This document shows, piece by piece, positions 13,998 through 25,115 of a stretch of 64,000 nucleotides of DNA. The notes under the pieces are model-generated. The model saw only the letters and a list, made by a program, of their open reading frames with translations. It was not told the DNA's origin and made no database searches. Position 1 is the first letter of the stretch; each line of letters opens with the position of its first letter. A program made the translations under genes and the position numbers. The DNA comes from Glossina fuscipes (lineage: Eukaryota; Arthropoda; Insecta; Diptera; Glossinidae), in contig NW_023998417.1 of NCBI RefSeq assembly GCF_014805625.2, positions 9,411,780-9,475,779 on the forward strand, given 5' to 3'.

Positions 13998-14326
13998 TAA
14001 GCAACAATGTTATTAGAGATTCTTTATATATATCGCATAAATTTGAACATATTGCGTGAAAGTGCATTTTATGGCGCTCGATTAATGTTGCATTATGGAA
14101 AATGTTACTTTGTATTCTATTTCATATAAGTCAAGTATTAGTTTTCTGTGATCTTATTCTTATTGGGTTTCACCTTACTTTACGGATTTGCATTCGCATT
14201 CAATTCAAAAAAAATAATGGCTTTCGGTTTTACGCTGTTTTTTTTTTCTTATGCATCCATTTACGATTTTCCATTTGCACATAATCAGAAAACTTCAATC
14301 AAACGCTCAAGTGGCAATTTATAATG

Positions 14327-14373
<47 letters not shown>
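14327..14373. repeat. Poly-A run of 47
   Basis: The longest homopolymer in the window. Length is likely uncertain in the assembly. No retroelement body recognised next to it. Confidence 0.95.
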
Positions 14374-14375
<2 letters not shown>

Positions 14376-15317
14376 GAAAAAGACATTCATTCAAAGGGAA
14401 CGAACGACCGGCAAGTAAACTATAATTCTTCTTCTTCTTCTTCTTTTTTTTTTTATTCTTTTCGGTGTATCTACGTGTATGTATTATAAGTATGTATATT
14501 CGTATGTATGTATGTATTTATGTATGTTTGTATGTTTGTTATTGAGGTATCCATCCATAAGTATATTTTTATGGAGACAAAGCCTTTGCTTTGTTGCTGA
14601 GGGAATTTAACTCACACCACCGTACGGTTCAAAGATCATCAAATGGTAAGAATGATTTAAGAGTGAAAGAGATAGAAATAGACACACGGAAAATTGTTAG
14701 CTATATAGATATTAACAAATGGATCACATGGACCCATGGACTATACGTTGTTTTATTTATTATAATAAGTATGCATTTACATATGCGATACGTATGTGCG
14801 TATGCAAAGGGATATGTGTGTAAGCGTTTGCTTATATATGTTATCATATTTCATATCTCAACTTTCATTTACGTTTCCATTCCTTTAAAAACAATGTAAA
14901 CTCTTTGTATTATTTTGGTGGTACAGAAGAAAAGAAAAGAAAAGAAGCAAAGAAAAAACAACTCAAAAAGACTCAAAACAGTGTTAACGCAAGAGCACCC
15001 TTTTCTTAGCATTTAATGCATAGTTGTATGTTCAAGTTGTTGTTGTTGTTGTTGTTATTATTATTATTATTGCTGTTATTGTTGCTAGTTTGAATTACGT
15101 TTTCGTTTTTATAGTTTCTGACTTCGAGATATGAAATGAATGGTGCGGTGCTTTACTACTGCCATCATATCGTATATGTGCGTATAAGCACAAGAATTTT
15201 CTTATTTAACGTATCATTAGCACTTGGGCGGCCATTATAAAACTTTTTTAACGGTATGGGAATTCGAACGTCACGAGAGAATTTTATTTCGTTATTCATC
15301 TTTACCATCATACTCAC

Positions 15318-16298
15318 TTGATTAACACCATTCTGCGGTTGTGATGATTGGGGCGATTGCGCATTAGGCGAATGCATTAATTCGTGTTTTTCAAGTTGAT
15401 CGCGCGTTTGAAACATGGCCGTACAGTGCATACATTGATAGGGTCCATTATTAGTGCTGGTGCTCGTAGCGGAATTATTATCGCTGCCGCCAGTTGAGCC
15501 GGGACTTGAAGTTGAACAACGTATTGTGTCCATATCGTAAGATGATTGCGATTGTGGAACATGTGTTGTTGTTAAAGACGTCGATGTATGATGAGGCAGA
15601 TGAGAAGCATTATGATGAAGATGATGTTGCTGCGTTTGTTGTTGTTGTTGTTGTTGTTGATGATGATGTTGTTGTAGATGAGCATGTCCGTTTGTAAAGG
15701 CTAAAAGTTGTGCTGCGGGTGAATTGTTGTTATTGTCTCCTAGCATGTCCCTACTAATTTGCGCTTGATGGTGATGATGATGCTGTTGGTGTTGTTGGTG
15801 TTGCTGCTGCTGTTGCATGGCCAATGCTGCCATAAACTGGGCAGCGGCTGCTGGATGTAAATTATGCGGTAAATGTGGTGTCATTTGATGTCCACTTGCC
15901 GCCTCATAACCACTTGGCAACGTTGCGGTCACAGCCGTGTTTGCTGCTATTGTTGTTGTTAGCTCTGTAAGCGATGTTCGACTGGGTGAATTGTTAACGG
16001 AATTTTGGGGTGATGTTTGCAAATCAATATTATTATTTTTCATTTGGCTATTATTGTTATTATTATTATTATTGTTATTATTGTTGTTATACGATTTGTT
16101 GTCAGCTAAACTGCTAAGATTACTTTCGTTGTCATCGCTATCGGCAGTGCCATTTAAATGGCGCTGTTGTTGTTGTTGCTGAGGTTGCTGTTGACCGAGC
16201 CGGTGCTGTAGGTGTGAATCCTCACGTGGACTAGGGAATGACGGCTCTACGTTTAGTTTATCATGAGGATGTTCGATGGCAATGTGGTCGCGTAGAGA
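15318..16298 (-). CDS. zfh1: ZEB-family repressor, third coding exon (finger 1 helix, Q/H/N-rich linker, finger 2)
   Basis: The exon has 981 bases (327 codons, phase 0 at both ends). The acceptor is a pyrimidine tract plus CAG (AG at 16300-16299); the donor is CAA|GTGAGT (intron starts 15317). It encodes residues 96-422. It opens with SLRDHIAIEHP, whose His100 and His105 complete finger 1. A long linker follows, with a Gln run (131-140), 13 Asn (166-178), an Ala run (245-248) and Gln/His runs (about 257-275 and 302-325). Finger 2 is YQCMHCTAMFQTRDQLEKH (Cys384, Cys387, His400, His404; C-X2-C-X12-H-X3-H), and its F..R.QLE.H pattern resembles ZEB finger 2. The exon ends NGVNQ. The rest of the protein (middle fingers, homeodomain, last fingers) is not in the window. 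Without splicing, the frame runs 50 codons into the intron to a stop at 15165. I name it zfh1 by family pattern and domain order, not by a database match; another fly C2H2 gene is possible but less likely. Confidence 0.87.
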
Positions 16299-16820
16299 CT
16301 GAAAAAAAAAATAAATAAAAAACATAATAATAATTGAAAGGGAAATGATTGATTTTGAAGTTATACTAAATTCGCAATGCTCTATTTAACGCTTTGGGTT
16401 CGTTGATTTGGTCATAAATTTACAATCGCCATGCTTCGACTCTTAGTTGCAAAAATGAAAATTAAATTTGAACCTTTGAAAAAATGCACTTTATTCCCCG
16501 AAAAAATTTGGACTTATATCGGTTAACTTTATTTCTTTATTCGTCGTATTTAACTTGAGAGATATCTGTGAGTTTATAACAGGAGCTGCCCCTTATTATT
16601 CTCGGGCGGAATAGGTTGCGATGAAGCAACAAAATAGGTATAGTTCTCCTGTACGTTCATTTGACCCACATATATGTATATGTATGGATATCCCATTGAT
16701 GACGGATTCTGTTAATCTCTCTTTATCTTTTATTCCCTAGACGATTTTCCTCCAAAAATTTATTTCATTTTCTTAATCTTTACTAGATTTTATTGCTTTA
16801 TATTTTTATTTATGACTTAC
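16299..16820 (-). other. zfh1: zfh1 intron 2 (522 bases, phase 0, splits finger 1)
   Basis: The donor is GTAAGTCATA right after GAG, and the acceptor is a T-rich tract plus CAG before TCT CTA CGC. Removing it joins NGFE to SLRDHI and restores a standard C2H2 spacing with 12 residues between the second Cys and the first His. I see nothing else in it. Confidence 0.88.
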
Positions 16821-16999
16821 CTCAAAACCATTTAAACGCATATGGCATTGTGGACAAGTAACCATAAAATCTGTAGCTGGTTGAAGTCCCGGTGACGAGG
16901 TTGTCGTTATACCCCTCGAACTATCATCGTCTGTTATAGTTGAACTACTACCATGTTTACTTTGATGATGATGATGGAGCGTCGAGGCCAAAGAAGGAA
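16821..16999 (-). CDS. zfh1: ZEB-family repressor, second coding exon (first half of zinc finger 1)
   Basis: The exon follows an acceptor (TTTTAATTCAG, AG at 17001-17000) and ends at a donor GAG|GTAAGT (intron begins at 16820). It has 179 bases: two complete the Phe codon from exon 1, then 59 codons. It encodes residues 37-95 of the joined protein: a His run, a Ser/Thr/Asp-rich stretch, then TCPQCHMRLNGFE, the Cys half of a C2H2 finger (Cys84 and Cys87). Read on into the intron, the frame hits a stop after four codons (VSHK), which supports splicing at this donor. The His half of the finger is supplied by the next exon. Finger 1 with an ESLRDHI helix resembles the first finger of ZEB proteins, which has SLKEHI at the same place. 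No ATG lies at the start of this exon, so it needs an upstream exon. Confidence 0.88.
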
Positions 17000-17241
17000 C
17001 TGAATTAAAACAAAAAACAAGAAGAATAATTTTGTTGTAGATTAATGAATTAATTAAGGAATTTACATTGCTTCATATGAAATTCAAGGAAACCAATTCA
17101 AATAGACAGATGAATATTTTCAGAGAATTTTATATATTTGAACTCTTATATATATAAAACATTTTACCTCTACAGAAAAAGCAAATCGGTTTATTATCGT
17201 CAGTAACCATAGCCATATACGTATGATGTCTTTGTACATAC

Positions 17242-17245
<4 letters not shown>

Positions 17246-17286
<41 letters not shown>
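17246..17286. repeat. TA microsatellite (about 20 units)
   Basis: Uninterrupted TA tract about 250 bases from the acceptor of exon 2, inside intron 1. Confidence 0.95.
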
Positions 17287-17292
<6 letters not shown>

Positions 17293-18426
17293 TTAATCAA
17301 AACAACAGTTAAACAGAAATGAGCCTACATACCACGGTACGAAGCGTTCAAGAGATAAGCTTCAAGTCAAAGTCTTCGTTTCAAACGTAGTTGTTGTTGG
17401 TGTCTTTGTTCTTACTTTATAATTCCGTATTTAACTCACATGTGGCAGAAGAATGGGTTCGTATAAGAGAAAAGTACAAAAAAGCGAAAAAACAAAAAAC
17501 TACAAAAGTATACACATACACAAAACATATATATACAGAAGAAGAAGAAATCGCCATTAAAAAAAAAAAAAAATGACAAAAAAAAAAAAAAAGAAATCTT
17601 CTTAGCAGACGGGGAAAGGGAGAAAAGAAACAATAAAAAAAAAAAAAACTGCAAGAAAGGTATTTCAAATGGTGGTGGTGATCTCATGGTTTATATATAT
17701 ATATATATTTTTATACGTTAAAGTCTGTTAAACATTAAATGTGTCTTACTTCTGGGCAACGTTAGTGTATAAGTGAGCACAACTTTTTAAAGTCAAGCAT
17801 GGGCAGAGAAGAAAAAGATCACTTTTTCGTTGGTTTTTTTTTTATTTTTTTATTTTCTTTTTTTTTTTTTTTTTCTGTTATAGTTGTTATTGCTTTTTAT
17901 ATGTAGGCTGACACCGATTGTGTGTTATGTTTGTTGTACAGTGTGTTCTGAATGGAACAAAGTCAATGTAGGCATTGTGAGAAGAACACAAACACAGAAG
18001 TAAAGCATATGAAGGTGAGTTAAAGAGTAATAAAGAATAAAAAATGAAACAACCACGATGGCAACAATGATTTTTATACGATATTCAACTAAGAAAAAAT
18101 ACGAACGAGAAAAAAAAAAAAAGAAGAAGTAAACGTGAGTGAAGCCATTATTGAAAAAGATAAGTTTTGCTTCATCAAAATGGAGTTTCATTTAACATGT
18201 TATCGCTAAAGATTTAACTCTTTGTATATACTATATACATATAAACGTATAGATATGTGTGTGTATGTATTTTATATTTACATTTGAACATGATGCATAT
18301 TTGTGCATAAAAATTTCTTCATTGTTAACATTAATTTCAATTGAGATAGTAAGACACATAATCATATCCAGACATATATATAAATAAATATATATATATA
18401 TGCATATGCCCATATATATGCACACA

Positions 18427-18428
18427 TG

Positions 18429-18464
<36 letters not shown>

Positions 18465-18465
18465 C
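18427..18465. repeat. TGCC tetranucleotide repeat (about 9 units)
   Basis: Perfect TGCC array, GC-rich in AT-rich surroundings. Confidence 0.95.
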
Positions 18466-18808
18466 GCTGTTACGCACATTTGCTCTTTGTTTCTTACACC
18501 GTACAATTTTATTTCAGTTTTTATTGAGAAGAATGCATTAAATTGCCTTTTTACTACGTTAACAGCAATTGTATGTACACGTATTTATATATATATATAT
18601 AACATTTTGCTTTATACTTTTGTATTTGTTGTTTTTGTTTGTTTTGTGTGCGTTGGCTCTGCAACAGTGTATTTTAAAATGTCATTTGATCGTTTACCTT
18701 AATTTACCTCAATTAACAACCCTGTGCAACTATAATGCGGGCGCGCATGTGTTGGTCATGCTTTTTTTTCTTTTATTCATTTTTTATGTTCTTTGCTTTC
18801 GAGAACAC

Positions 18809-18838
18809 CGAACACGAACACGAACACGAACACGAACA
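18809..18838. repeat. ACACGA hexanucleotide repeat
   Basis: Five perfect hexamer units. Confidence 0.9.
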
Positions 18839-19179
18839 AGCAAGCGAGCATACAGTCGTTGAAAGTACCTTCTTTTTGATTAAAAATATCACGCATGCTC
18901 CGCTGCCAGCAATAAGCAGCAACAGCATGAATAATGTTTTTGTTAAATTAATCAAATTTTTTTTTATTAAATAACGACGATATCGAAGAACTAAAGTAAA
19001 ATATGTTTAATTGTCTTCAGTTCGAGTTGAAATTATTCGCTCTTCTCCCCTTTTCAATAAATGCGGGCTTAATTTACAGCGGAAGGAGAATTAATATTAT
19101 TACTATTACATACAACAACATGTTTTTTTCTTTTAAAATTTATAAAAAATATACTTGTGCTTTACATAGTCTGACATTC

Positions 19180-19212
<33 letters not shown>

Positions 19213-19297
19213 GAATTAATTTAGGCAGCGAAACGAATTCTAAGAATAAAGTCTTAAAGCACTGGCATAAGCATCGAAGCCTATCGACTTCATTGAA

Positions 19298-19323
19298 AGC
19301 TCTACAGCACTTGCTGTAGAGCT
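19298..19323. repeat. Perfect 11-bp inverted repeat with 4-base loop
   Basis: AGCTCTACAGC, loop ACTT, GCTGTAGAGCT. It is GC-richer than its surroundings and forms a perfect stem. It is too short for a microRNA precursor by itself. Confidence 0.9.
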
Positions 19324-19489
19324 GATTTGACCTCTAAACAACCTCTGGCTTGTTAGGTCGAGATCTTCGCCTACTCGGCCATTTCGGCGCATAAACAATC
19401 TTAAAAAGCTATATATATATATAGATCTTGGAATTATCTCTAGAGTTGTGTCTTCCAAAATAAGGCAATAACTAAAGTCGTACCTCAGG

Positions 19490-19545
19490 TTCTGAAAATG
19501 ATCTCAGACTAATCAAGAATATGTGTATGTATATATATATATATG
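19490..19545 (+). repeat. Dispersed repeat, tail fragment
   Basis: The stretch GACTAATCAAGAATATGTGT followed by a TA tract matches the tail of the copy at 20.44-20.57 kb (ACGCTAATCAAGAATATATA). Only the tail is recognisable. Confidence 0.45.
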
Positions 19546-20439
19546 TGATATTGATGGTAATTGAATCTAAGCTTAATTTCCGAACGAATGGGGAATGAAT
19601 TTCATAAGTAAATTATTTGTAAATGCCAGGAAAGTTTTGATTGACCAAAGTGATTGGTGAGCTTAGTCGGAGTAATTGTACCCGATGCACTTTTTTTATA
19701 CGGCAGATACCAAGCACAAAGGTATTATCTTCATATCTATTCATCTATCTTTTAATCCATTATCCTCAATCAAAAGAATGAATGCAAAGTTTTCGAAAAC
19801 GTGCCCTCGCAGGTCGCTTGACGAATATTCGGTACAAGTTCTAGCTTGATATTAAAAGAATGCCATTGCGTATGGAAAACACTTGTGGAGTGCAACTGTT
19901 GAAATTTGAAATAAATCCAATAAATACCTCTGTCTTCAGGCCATGAATCAACGTCGAAATCACTACGGTACCGCGACTCATACATCTATAAATTCGTCTG
20001 TAAGTAAACATAATCGTATTGGAATTCTTTAAAAAAACTTTACCAGAAGATAAAAAATGTAGAAGAAAATGAAGGAAAAAGATTAAAAAAAAAAACTTGC
20101 AAAATATATTTATTTGAAATAAATGCAACGACGACTAAGGAGTTATATACGGCGGTGACCACATCCCGCATACTCGCGACAAAAACGCTTGGTCCATGTA
20201 AGATGTCCCAATGACTTTCCATATTAAACGTCCACCATAATTAAATTATAATTAACGCAGTTTATCGCCTTCTATTCTCCAAGTCCTTTCATTTGATGTC
20301 GACATCGAAGGTATTTTTAAGAAAACATTTATGCACTAAGTTGCGACGCCTACCACAATTAATTTACGCACTTAGCATCTCACATTCCAATCGTAGTAGT
20401 TGTAGAAGTCGATATTGCTTTCCGACCGGGGAAGTGCTA

Positions 20440-20570
20440 AAAATAAACATCACACAGACACACAGACTGACAGACATTGCTTAATCCATTCAGAATTGTA
20501 CGCTAATCAAGAATATATATGTATATATTTCATAGGGTCTCTGGAACTTTCCTATGGAAAAGAAACTAAA
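20440..20570 (+). repeat. Dispersed repeat copy B, 3' part
   Basis: It reads CACAGACTGACAGACATTGC, TTAATCCATTCAGAATTGTA, CGCTAATCAAGAATATATAT and then CATAGGGTCTCTGGAAC. This is the distal half of a repeat widespread in higher flies: GACAGACATGGC, AATCGATTCAGAA, TGATCAAGAATATATA, TATAGGGTCTC. Confidence 0.75.
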
Positions 20571-20689
20571 TGAGTATACACTCATCCTTTCTCTTTGTCC
20601 TCTATGTCCTCTTTAGATACCTAGATGTTCAAATGTGAATGCATCGCCTGCTGGATCGAGATCGTTTGCACGAGTGTTAAGTTTGTACG

Positions 20690-20930
20690 AGTGTGTACAA
20701 TATCCAGGTATACTTGTGGTCGATCCATCTATTATTATACCGACCGATTCGGAATCACTTCCTATCCATCTGTCCACTTGTTTGTGTTTAAGCTATAGAT
20801 CGCAAGTTTTGAGATATTTTGATGAAATTCGATGCATCGATAGGTTTTATCCCAAGGATGAATGTTGTTCAAAATGTTTCGAAACCGACCACCAAATGTT
20901 TCGGCTGCCTCCCATATTAAGCCTTATTTT
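20690..20930 (-). repeat. Dispersed repeat copy, antisense orientation
   Basis: On the plus strand the order CCATCTGTCCACTTGTTTGT, then GCAAGTTTTGAGATATTTTG, ATGAAATTCGATGC, is the reverse complement of the repeat's GGACAGATGG box and CTCAAAA/GAAATTTC block. The 148-codon open frame over it (20635-21081) has no recognisable domain and is probably fortuitous. Confidence 0.5.
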
Positions 20931-21169
20931 TGGAAGTCATTATTTGCATTACTTTATTAAGCAAAGTTTTGTAGGATATTTAGTGACGTATCGCGGCCCT
21001 CTAAAGTGTTCTTACTTGTTTTCTTCCACTGCTGCATTTCTTGTGCTTTGCAGCCGAGTTTTGGCTTTTTTTTTTTTTTAAATATTTTTCGATGATTTCC
21101 TTGAGTATTTTTTGCGTCCTTCAAATTATTATTTTGAAGAGATTCGTGCACGCAACTCAGATTGTAAAA

Positions 21170-21251
21170 CTGCCAAAAGCCTATGAATGCCTGAAGAAAG
21201 CTGTATACCTGCCAAAGCCTATGAATTACTTCCTGAAAAGAAAGCCCTATA
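21170..21251 (+). repeat. Imperfect direct duplication of about 40 bases
   Basis: Unit 1 begins CTGCCAAAAGCCTATGAAT and ends GCTGTATAC; unit 2 begins CTGCCAAAGCCTATGAAT and ends GCCCTATAC. The two units lie head to tail with small indels. This is not simple sequence, so it is a local tandem duplication. Confidence 0.75.
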
Positions 21252-23360
21252 CCTACATATTGTATTATTAAATTTCGAATGGCTGGAGTTTCTAGAAAAT
21301 CGTAATGATTGCGAGATTATGTTGTAAAAGGCAATGACATGAAAATTTGGTATTTTATCATTCCAAGCTGCTGCCATTGCTTTTTGATTAATTAAATTAA
21401 AAACTATTCTCATTAACAAATAATATTAGAAAGCATATATACATTGTAAATGTATTACAATAGCAAAAAGAAAAAAAAAAACGAAAAAAAAGAAACCGTA
21501 AATCAATGTAAGAAATTTCACAGGAAAAAAAAACCAAAAGGAAAATTTATATATTTACAAATATACACTAGTTTTCATATATAAATATGTATATATATAT
21601 ATAAATACAGGAATACATTATTTCATTTGGACTCTGTACTCAAGAAGGAAAAAGCGCCAACCAATTGTGCATATAGGGAATGACTCCATTTTCAGGCAGA
21701 GGAGTGTCAAGTTCTTTGTGCAAATTATTTCTGTGCCTGTATCTCTATCTATATACGAATGCGCGCGTGTATGTATATATGTATGTATGTATGTATATTT
21801 TTGTGTAAGTGAGTGTGTGTATATATGTGGTATGTAAATTGTTTGCCAATACTTTTATTTTATATATATATGTGTATGTTTTGTTTTTAATTTTTTATTT
21901 TATTTTTATTTTTAAGTCTTTCGTTCATCTGTGTCTGCTTTTCAGTGAGTATATATGGGTGTGTGTATTATTTACAATAAACGGTGTAACTTTTCGAAAC
22001 AGTTGTAAAGTGAAAATTGCACGGATTTTTTGTTTCATTTATTCGTTTATTCTCTTCTATTCTATATTATTTTTTTTTTTGTTGCACCCAAAGGGAAACA
22101 GCCGAAAAATAAAATAAACAAAACAACAACAAAAAGTCGAACATACGTTGAACATATGCAAAAATACCACCTTTAGGTTTTTATTTAAAAATTTATCAAA
22201 AAAATAAAAAGCAGATGAAAAAGCAAAAATCCTTTTCTTTTTTTTTTACAGGAAATAAAATACATGCAGAGAAATCCCAAAAATCCATTCATGCTCTGAA
22301 TTTCTATAAAAATCGAATGATGTGTTTAGTTTGTTACTTCGCATGGTGCATACATAAGTAAGTACACATATGTATTTATATATATATATTAAAAAGTATT
22401 CAGTAATAGCTTGCATTAAAATTCAAGTGGACCATGGAAATGAAAATAAACCTAGTTAGGTTCGGAAGAGTTCCATTGAATGAATGAACTTACGATCAAA
22501 TATTATGGGGCCTAAGTCGTCTTTATTTAGTAGTATTCCAGACTTTTGAAATCCATTAAGGACGAGAAAACATGGAATTAGTTAGCAAAATACCAATCGT
22601 AGCCCCTTACGAAATCAGATCCAAAATAATCTCCTTTAAATCAAAGATAATCACGATCACTACCGCTAAGAAGTAAATCAAACTTCTACTTGTGCTTATG
22701 CCTAGAGACGCGCGAAATTAAATGTCCCGAAATATCTGATCGGACGACCTGGTCCTATTTTTCCATATCCATATCATTACCGGGTGTCACGGGGAGCGCA
22801 ATTAGTTGCGAGTGTTATTTTCATTTCTCTTATGCTTTTTTTTTTTTTTGCTTAATTTTTTGGTGTTGTTAGTGAAGCAGCAGTACATAAAAGGACTTTG
22901 ATTGTTTTTCGAGGCGATATGGCGCGTGGGTAGGGCAACGATATCAAGGCATTTTTGGATGATTTTTTTGTTGTTTTAAATCTTTTTTTTTTTTTGGTTG
23001 ATTTCGTTGGTTTCTGTATTTTAATTTTAAATGCTAAGAAGACAAAACGAAAATAAAAAAAAAAATTACGTTAAAACAAAAGAATCGCTAAAGGCTGAAA
23101 TATTCAGAAGTTGCATTAAAAGTGCAACAATAAAAAAGAAAGAAAAAAAATAAAAAAATCGTTTTTTTTCCTCCCCAAAAACTAAAAGAAGGCTAAACGC
23201 TCATATTGCCTGCCTATGATAAATAATCAATAAAAATGATAATTTTAAATTAAAATTATTAAAAAATGTTCAGGTTTTTTATTAAAACGAAAAAAAAAAA
23301 AAAATCTTTTCTTCAAAAATAAAATTTACTTAAGGCTTAGTAGCACTGCTACCAATGCCT

Positions 23361-23384
23361 GCATGTGCATGTGCATGTGCATGT
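23361..23384. repeat. GCATGT hexanucleotide repeat
   Basis: Four perfect units. Confidence 0.9.
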
Positions 23385-25063
23385 GACACGACTGCAAAAA
23401 CAGCAACAAGATATTCTAAAATTAGTTCTTTTCAAAAAAATAAGAGCAAAAATATACTTGAAAGCAGCAAGCAAACAAACAAGTAGGCCTCCTCCTGATA
23501 CCAAGCAAATCATTTCATTTCTTGCTTTTGCACCTTTGCAATGGCACTAAATAGCTGCTGGTTATTTAAAACCGTCTCATGTGAACGCACATTAAATATA
23601 ATTGTCTTCTTTTAAAGGCGTAAAAAGAGAAAAACAAAAAAAAAATAGAAAAATAAATAGAAAATAAATTAAACACTAAAAATGACTTAACAGTCAGACT
23701 ACGTACTGCGTATTTTCATGTGCTCTGCAATATAAGCCTTTTTTTTTTTTTTTAAATATTTTCACCTAAACATATTGCACATATACGCGTGCAATGGGAC
23801 CCTCCACCTTTGTTAAATGCGAAAGACATGCATCTTCTTATCCATCATGCTACATATATGTATGAATGTATGTATGTATGTGTTCTTTGCTCTTTCCTCT
23901 TAGGTTTTTCCATTTCATATTTCGTAGGCTGAGAAATCTTTATGAAATTCTTAAGTGTTGACTATGATGCTAAATATAGACCATATACCAACACACACAC
24001 ACACAAACACACACACATAATCCGGCACAAAACATTATAACAAACCAAGTTTATGAATTTTATAAAAATGCACATACATACATGTGTTGTGAGCCCTTTG
24101 TTCTATTTCCCTGTCCAACTTTTCCAATTGCTTACCGAATGGTTTAACAATGATTATGAAAACATATGGTCGCCGTGTGGGTATCCTTTAAAAAGGTATA
24201 TTAATAAATTGTCTCTCATTAATTAGTTAATTGTGTCGACCTCTTTACCGATATACTCGTATATACTCTCAGACGCGCAAAGTAAATGACAAAAAGTAGA
24301 TTCTAAAATACATTATTATAACAAACACACATTGGACAAGCAATGACATATATATATATCCCTTACACAAAGTTAACTGGTCAAAAGTCTTGAAATATAT
24401 CAATAAGTAGGGCGAGAGAGAGAGAGAAAGATGAAATCAAATCAAATTCATTCAATCACACATTCATCATTACATATGAATGAAATCAGGGCCTAAGCGC
24501 TTACCAAATGCACAAAATTTGAAGTTAGATTCGATTATAAAATGACCAGAGATAGGAATATCTGCGCTAGAGTTTACGCTCGCAATTCTCTGATGTTTAA
24601 GCGTAGAAGTCTCATAATTCTGTACGCAGACTGGCTTCGCTTTCATATTTCAGTTGGTTATCAACTATCCTTCCATTTGGAAGAGTCATTCTCGACAAAG
24701 GTAGTTTCAAAGCGAATCGATATCGTGAGATAAACGGAATAATTCGATTGAGAATTATTCGGGCACATTGTTATAGCGCATGATTTCTCATTTCACTGCC
24801 CTCGCTGGACGGGGATGTAACCTTCCGCTAAAGGTATCTAAGTACTTTCAAGCCGATATCCTAGCTTGCTAGTGCTTACTTCAATTTCTTTCGTTTAGAT
24901 ATTTTTTCCCAAAATAATTCAAATTTTTTCAAATCTGTACTTTTTCGCATTAAAAAAGCTGCCTATGCCGGGCATGATCAAAACACGATTTACGGATCAC
25001 GATCTTTTACTAGTTAATGACAGAAGAAGACTAAAAATTGTTAAACTTGTAACAGCAGAGACA

Positions 25064-25064
25064 T

Positions 25065-25111
<47 letters not shown>
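25064..25111. repeat. GA microsatellite
   Basis: Long GA array with one interruption, in intron 1. Confidence 0.95.

Positions 25112-25115
<4 letters not shown>

Larger units (their letters stand above)
1..15317 (-). other. zfh1: zfh1 intron 3, 5' portion (downstream end outside the window)
   Basis: It begins at the donor GTGAGTATGA (15317) after NGVNQ. No acceptor or exon with a further C2H2 finger or homeodomain is visible down to base 1, so the intron exceeds 15 kb. It is rich in homopolymers, TA, CT, GTT and GT microsatellites, and short hairpins, with one dispersed repeat copy near 13.0-13.2 kb. An open, unrecognised plus-strand frame lies at 13617-13997. An internal promoter for a shorter isoform could lie here, but I see no specific evidence for one. 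Confidence 0.75.

Noticed and set aside
15494..16182. Open frames on the plus strand opposite exon 3 (Val/Asp and Leu-rich)
   Set aside because: They are the antisense readings of the CAA/AAT/CAT triplet runs in the zfh1 exon.
18400..18506. Repeated CLPACLPA / AGRQAGRQ peptides
   Set aside because: Translations of the TGCC microsatellite.
20635..21081. 148-codon plus-strand open frame
   Set aside because: It overlaps an antisense copy of the dispersed repeat and ends in poly-Phe from a T run; no domain is recognisable.
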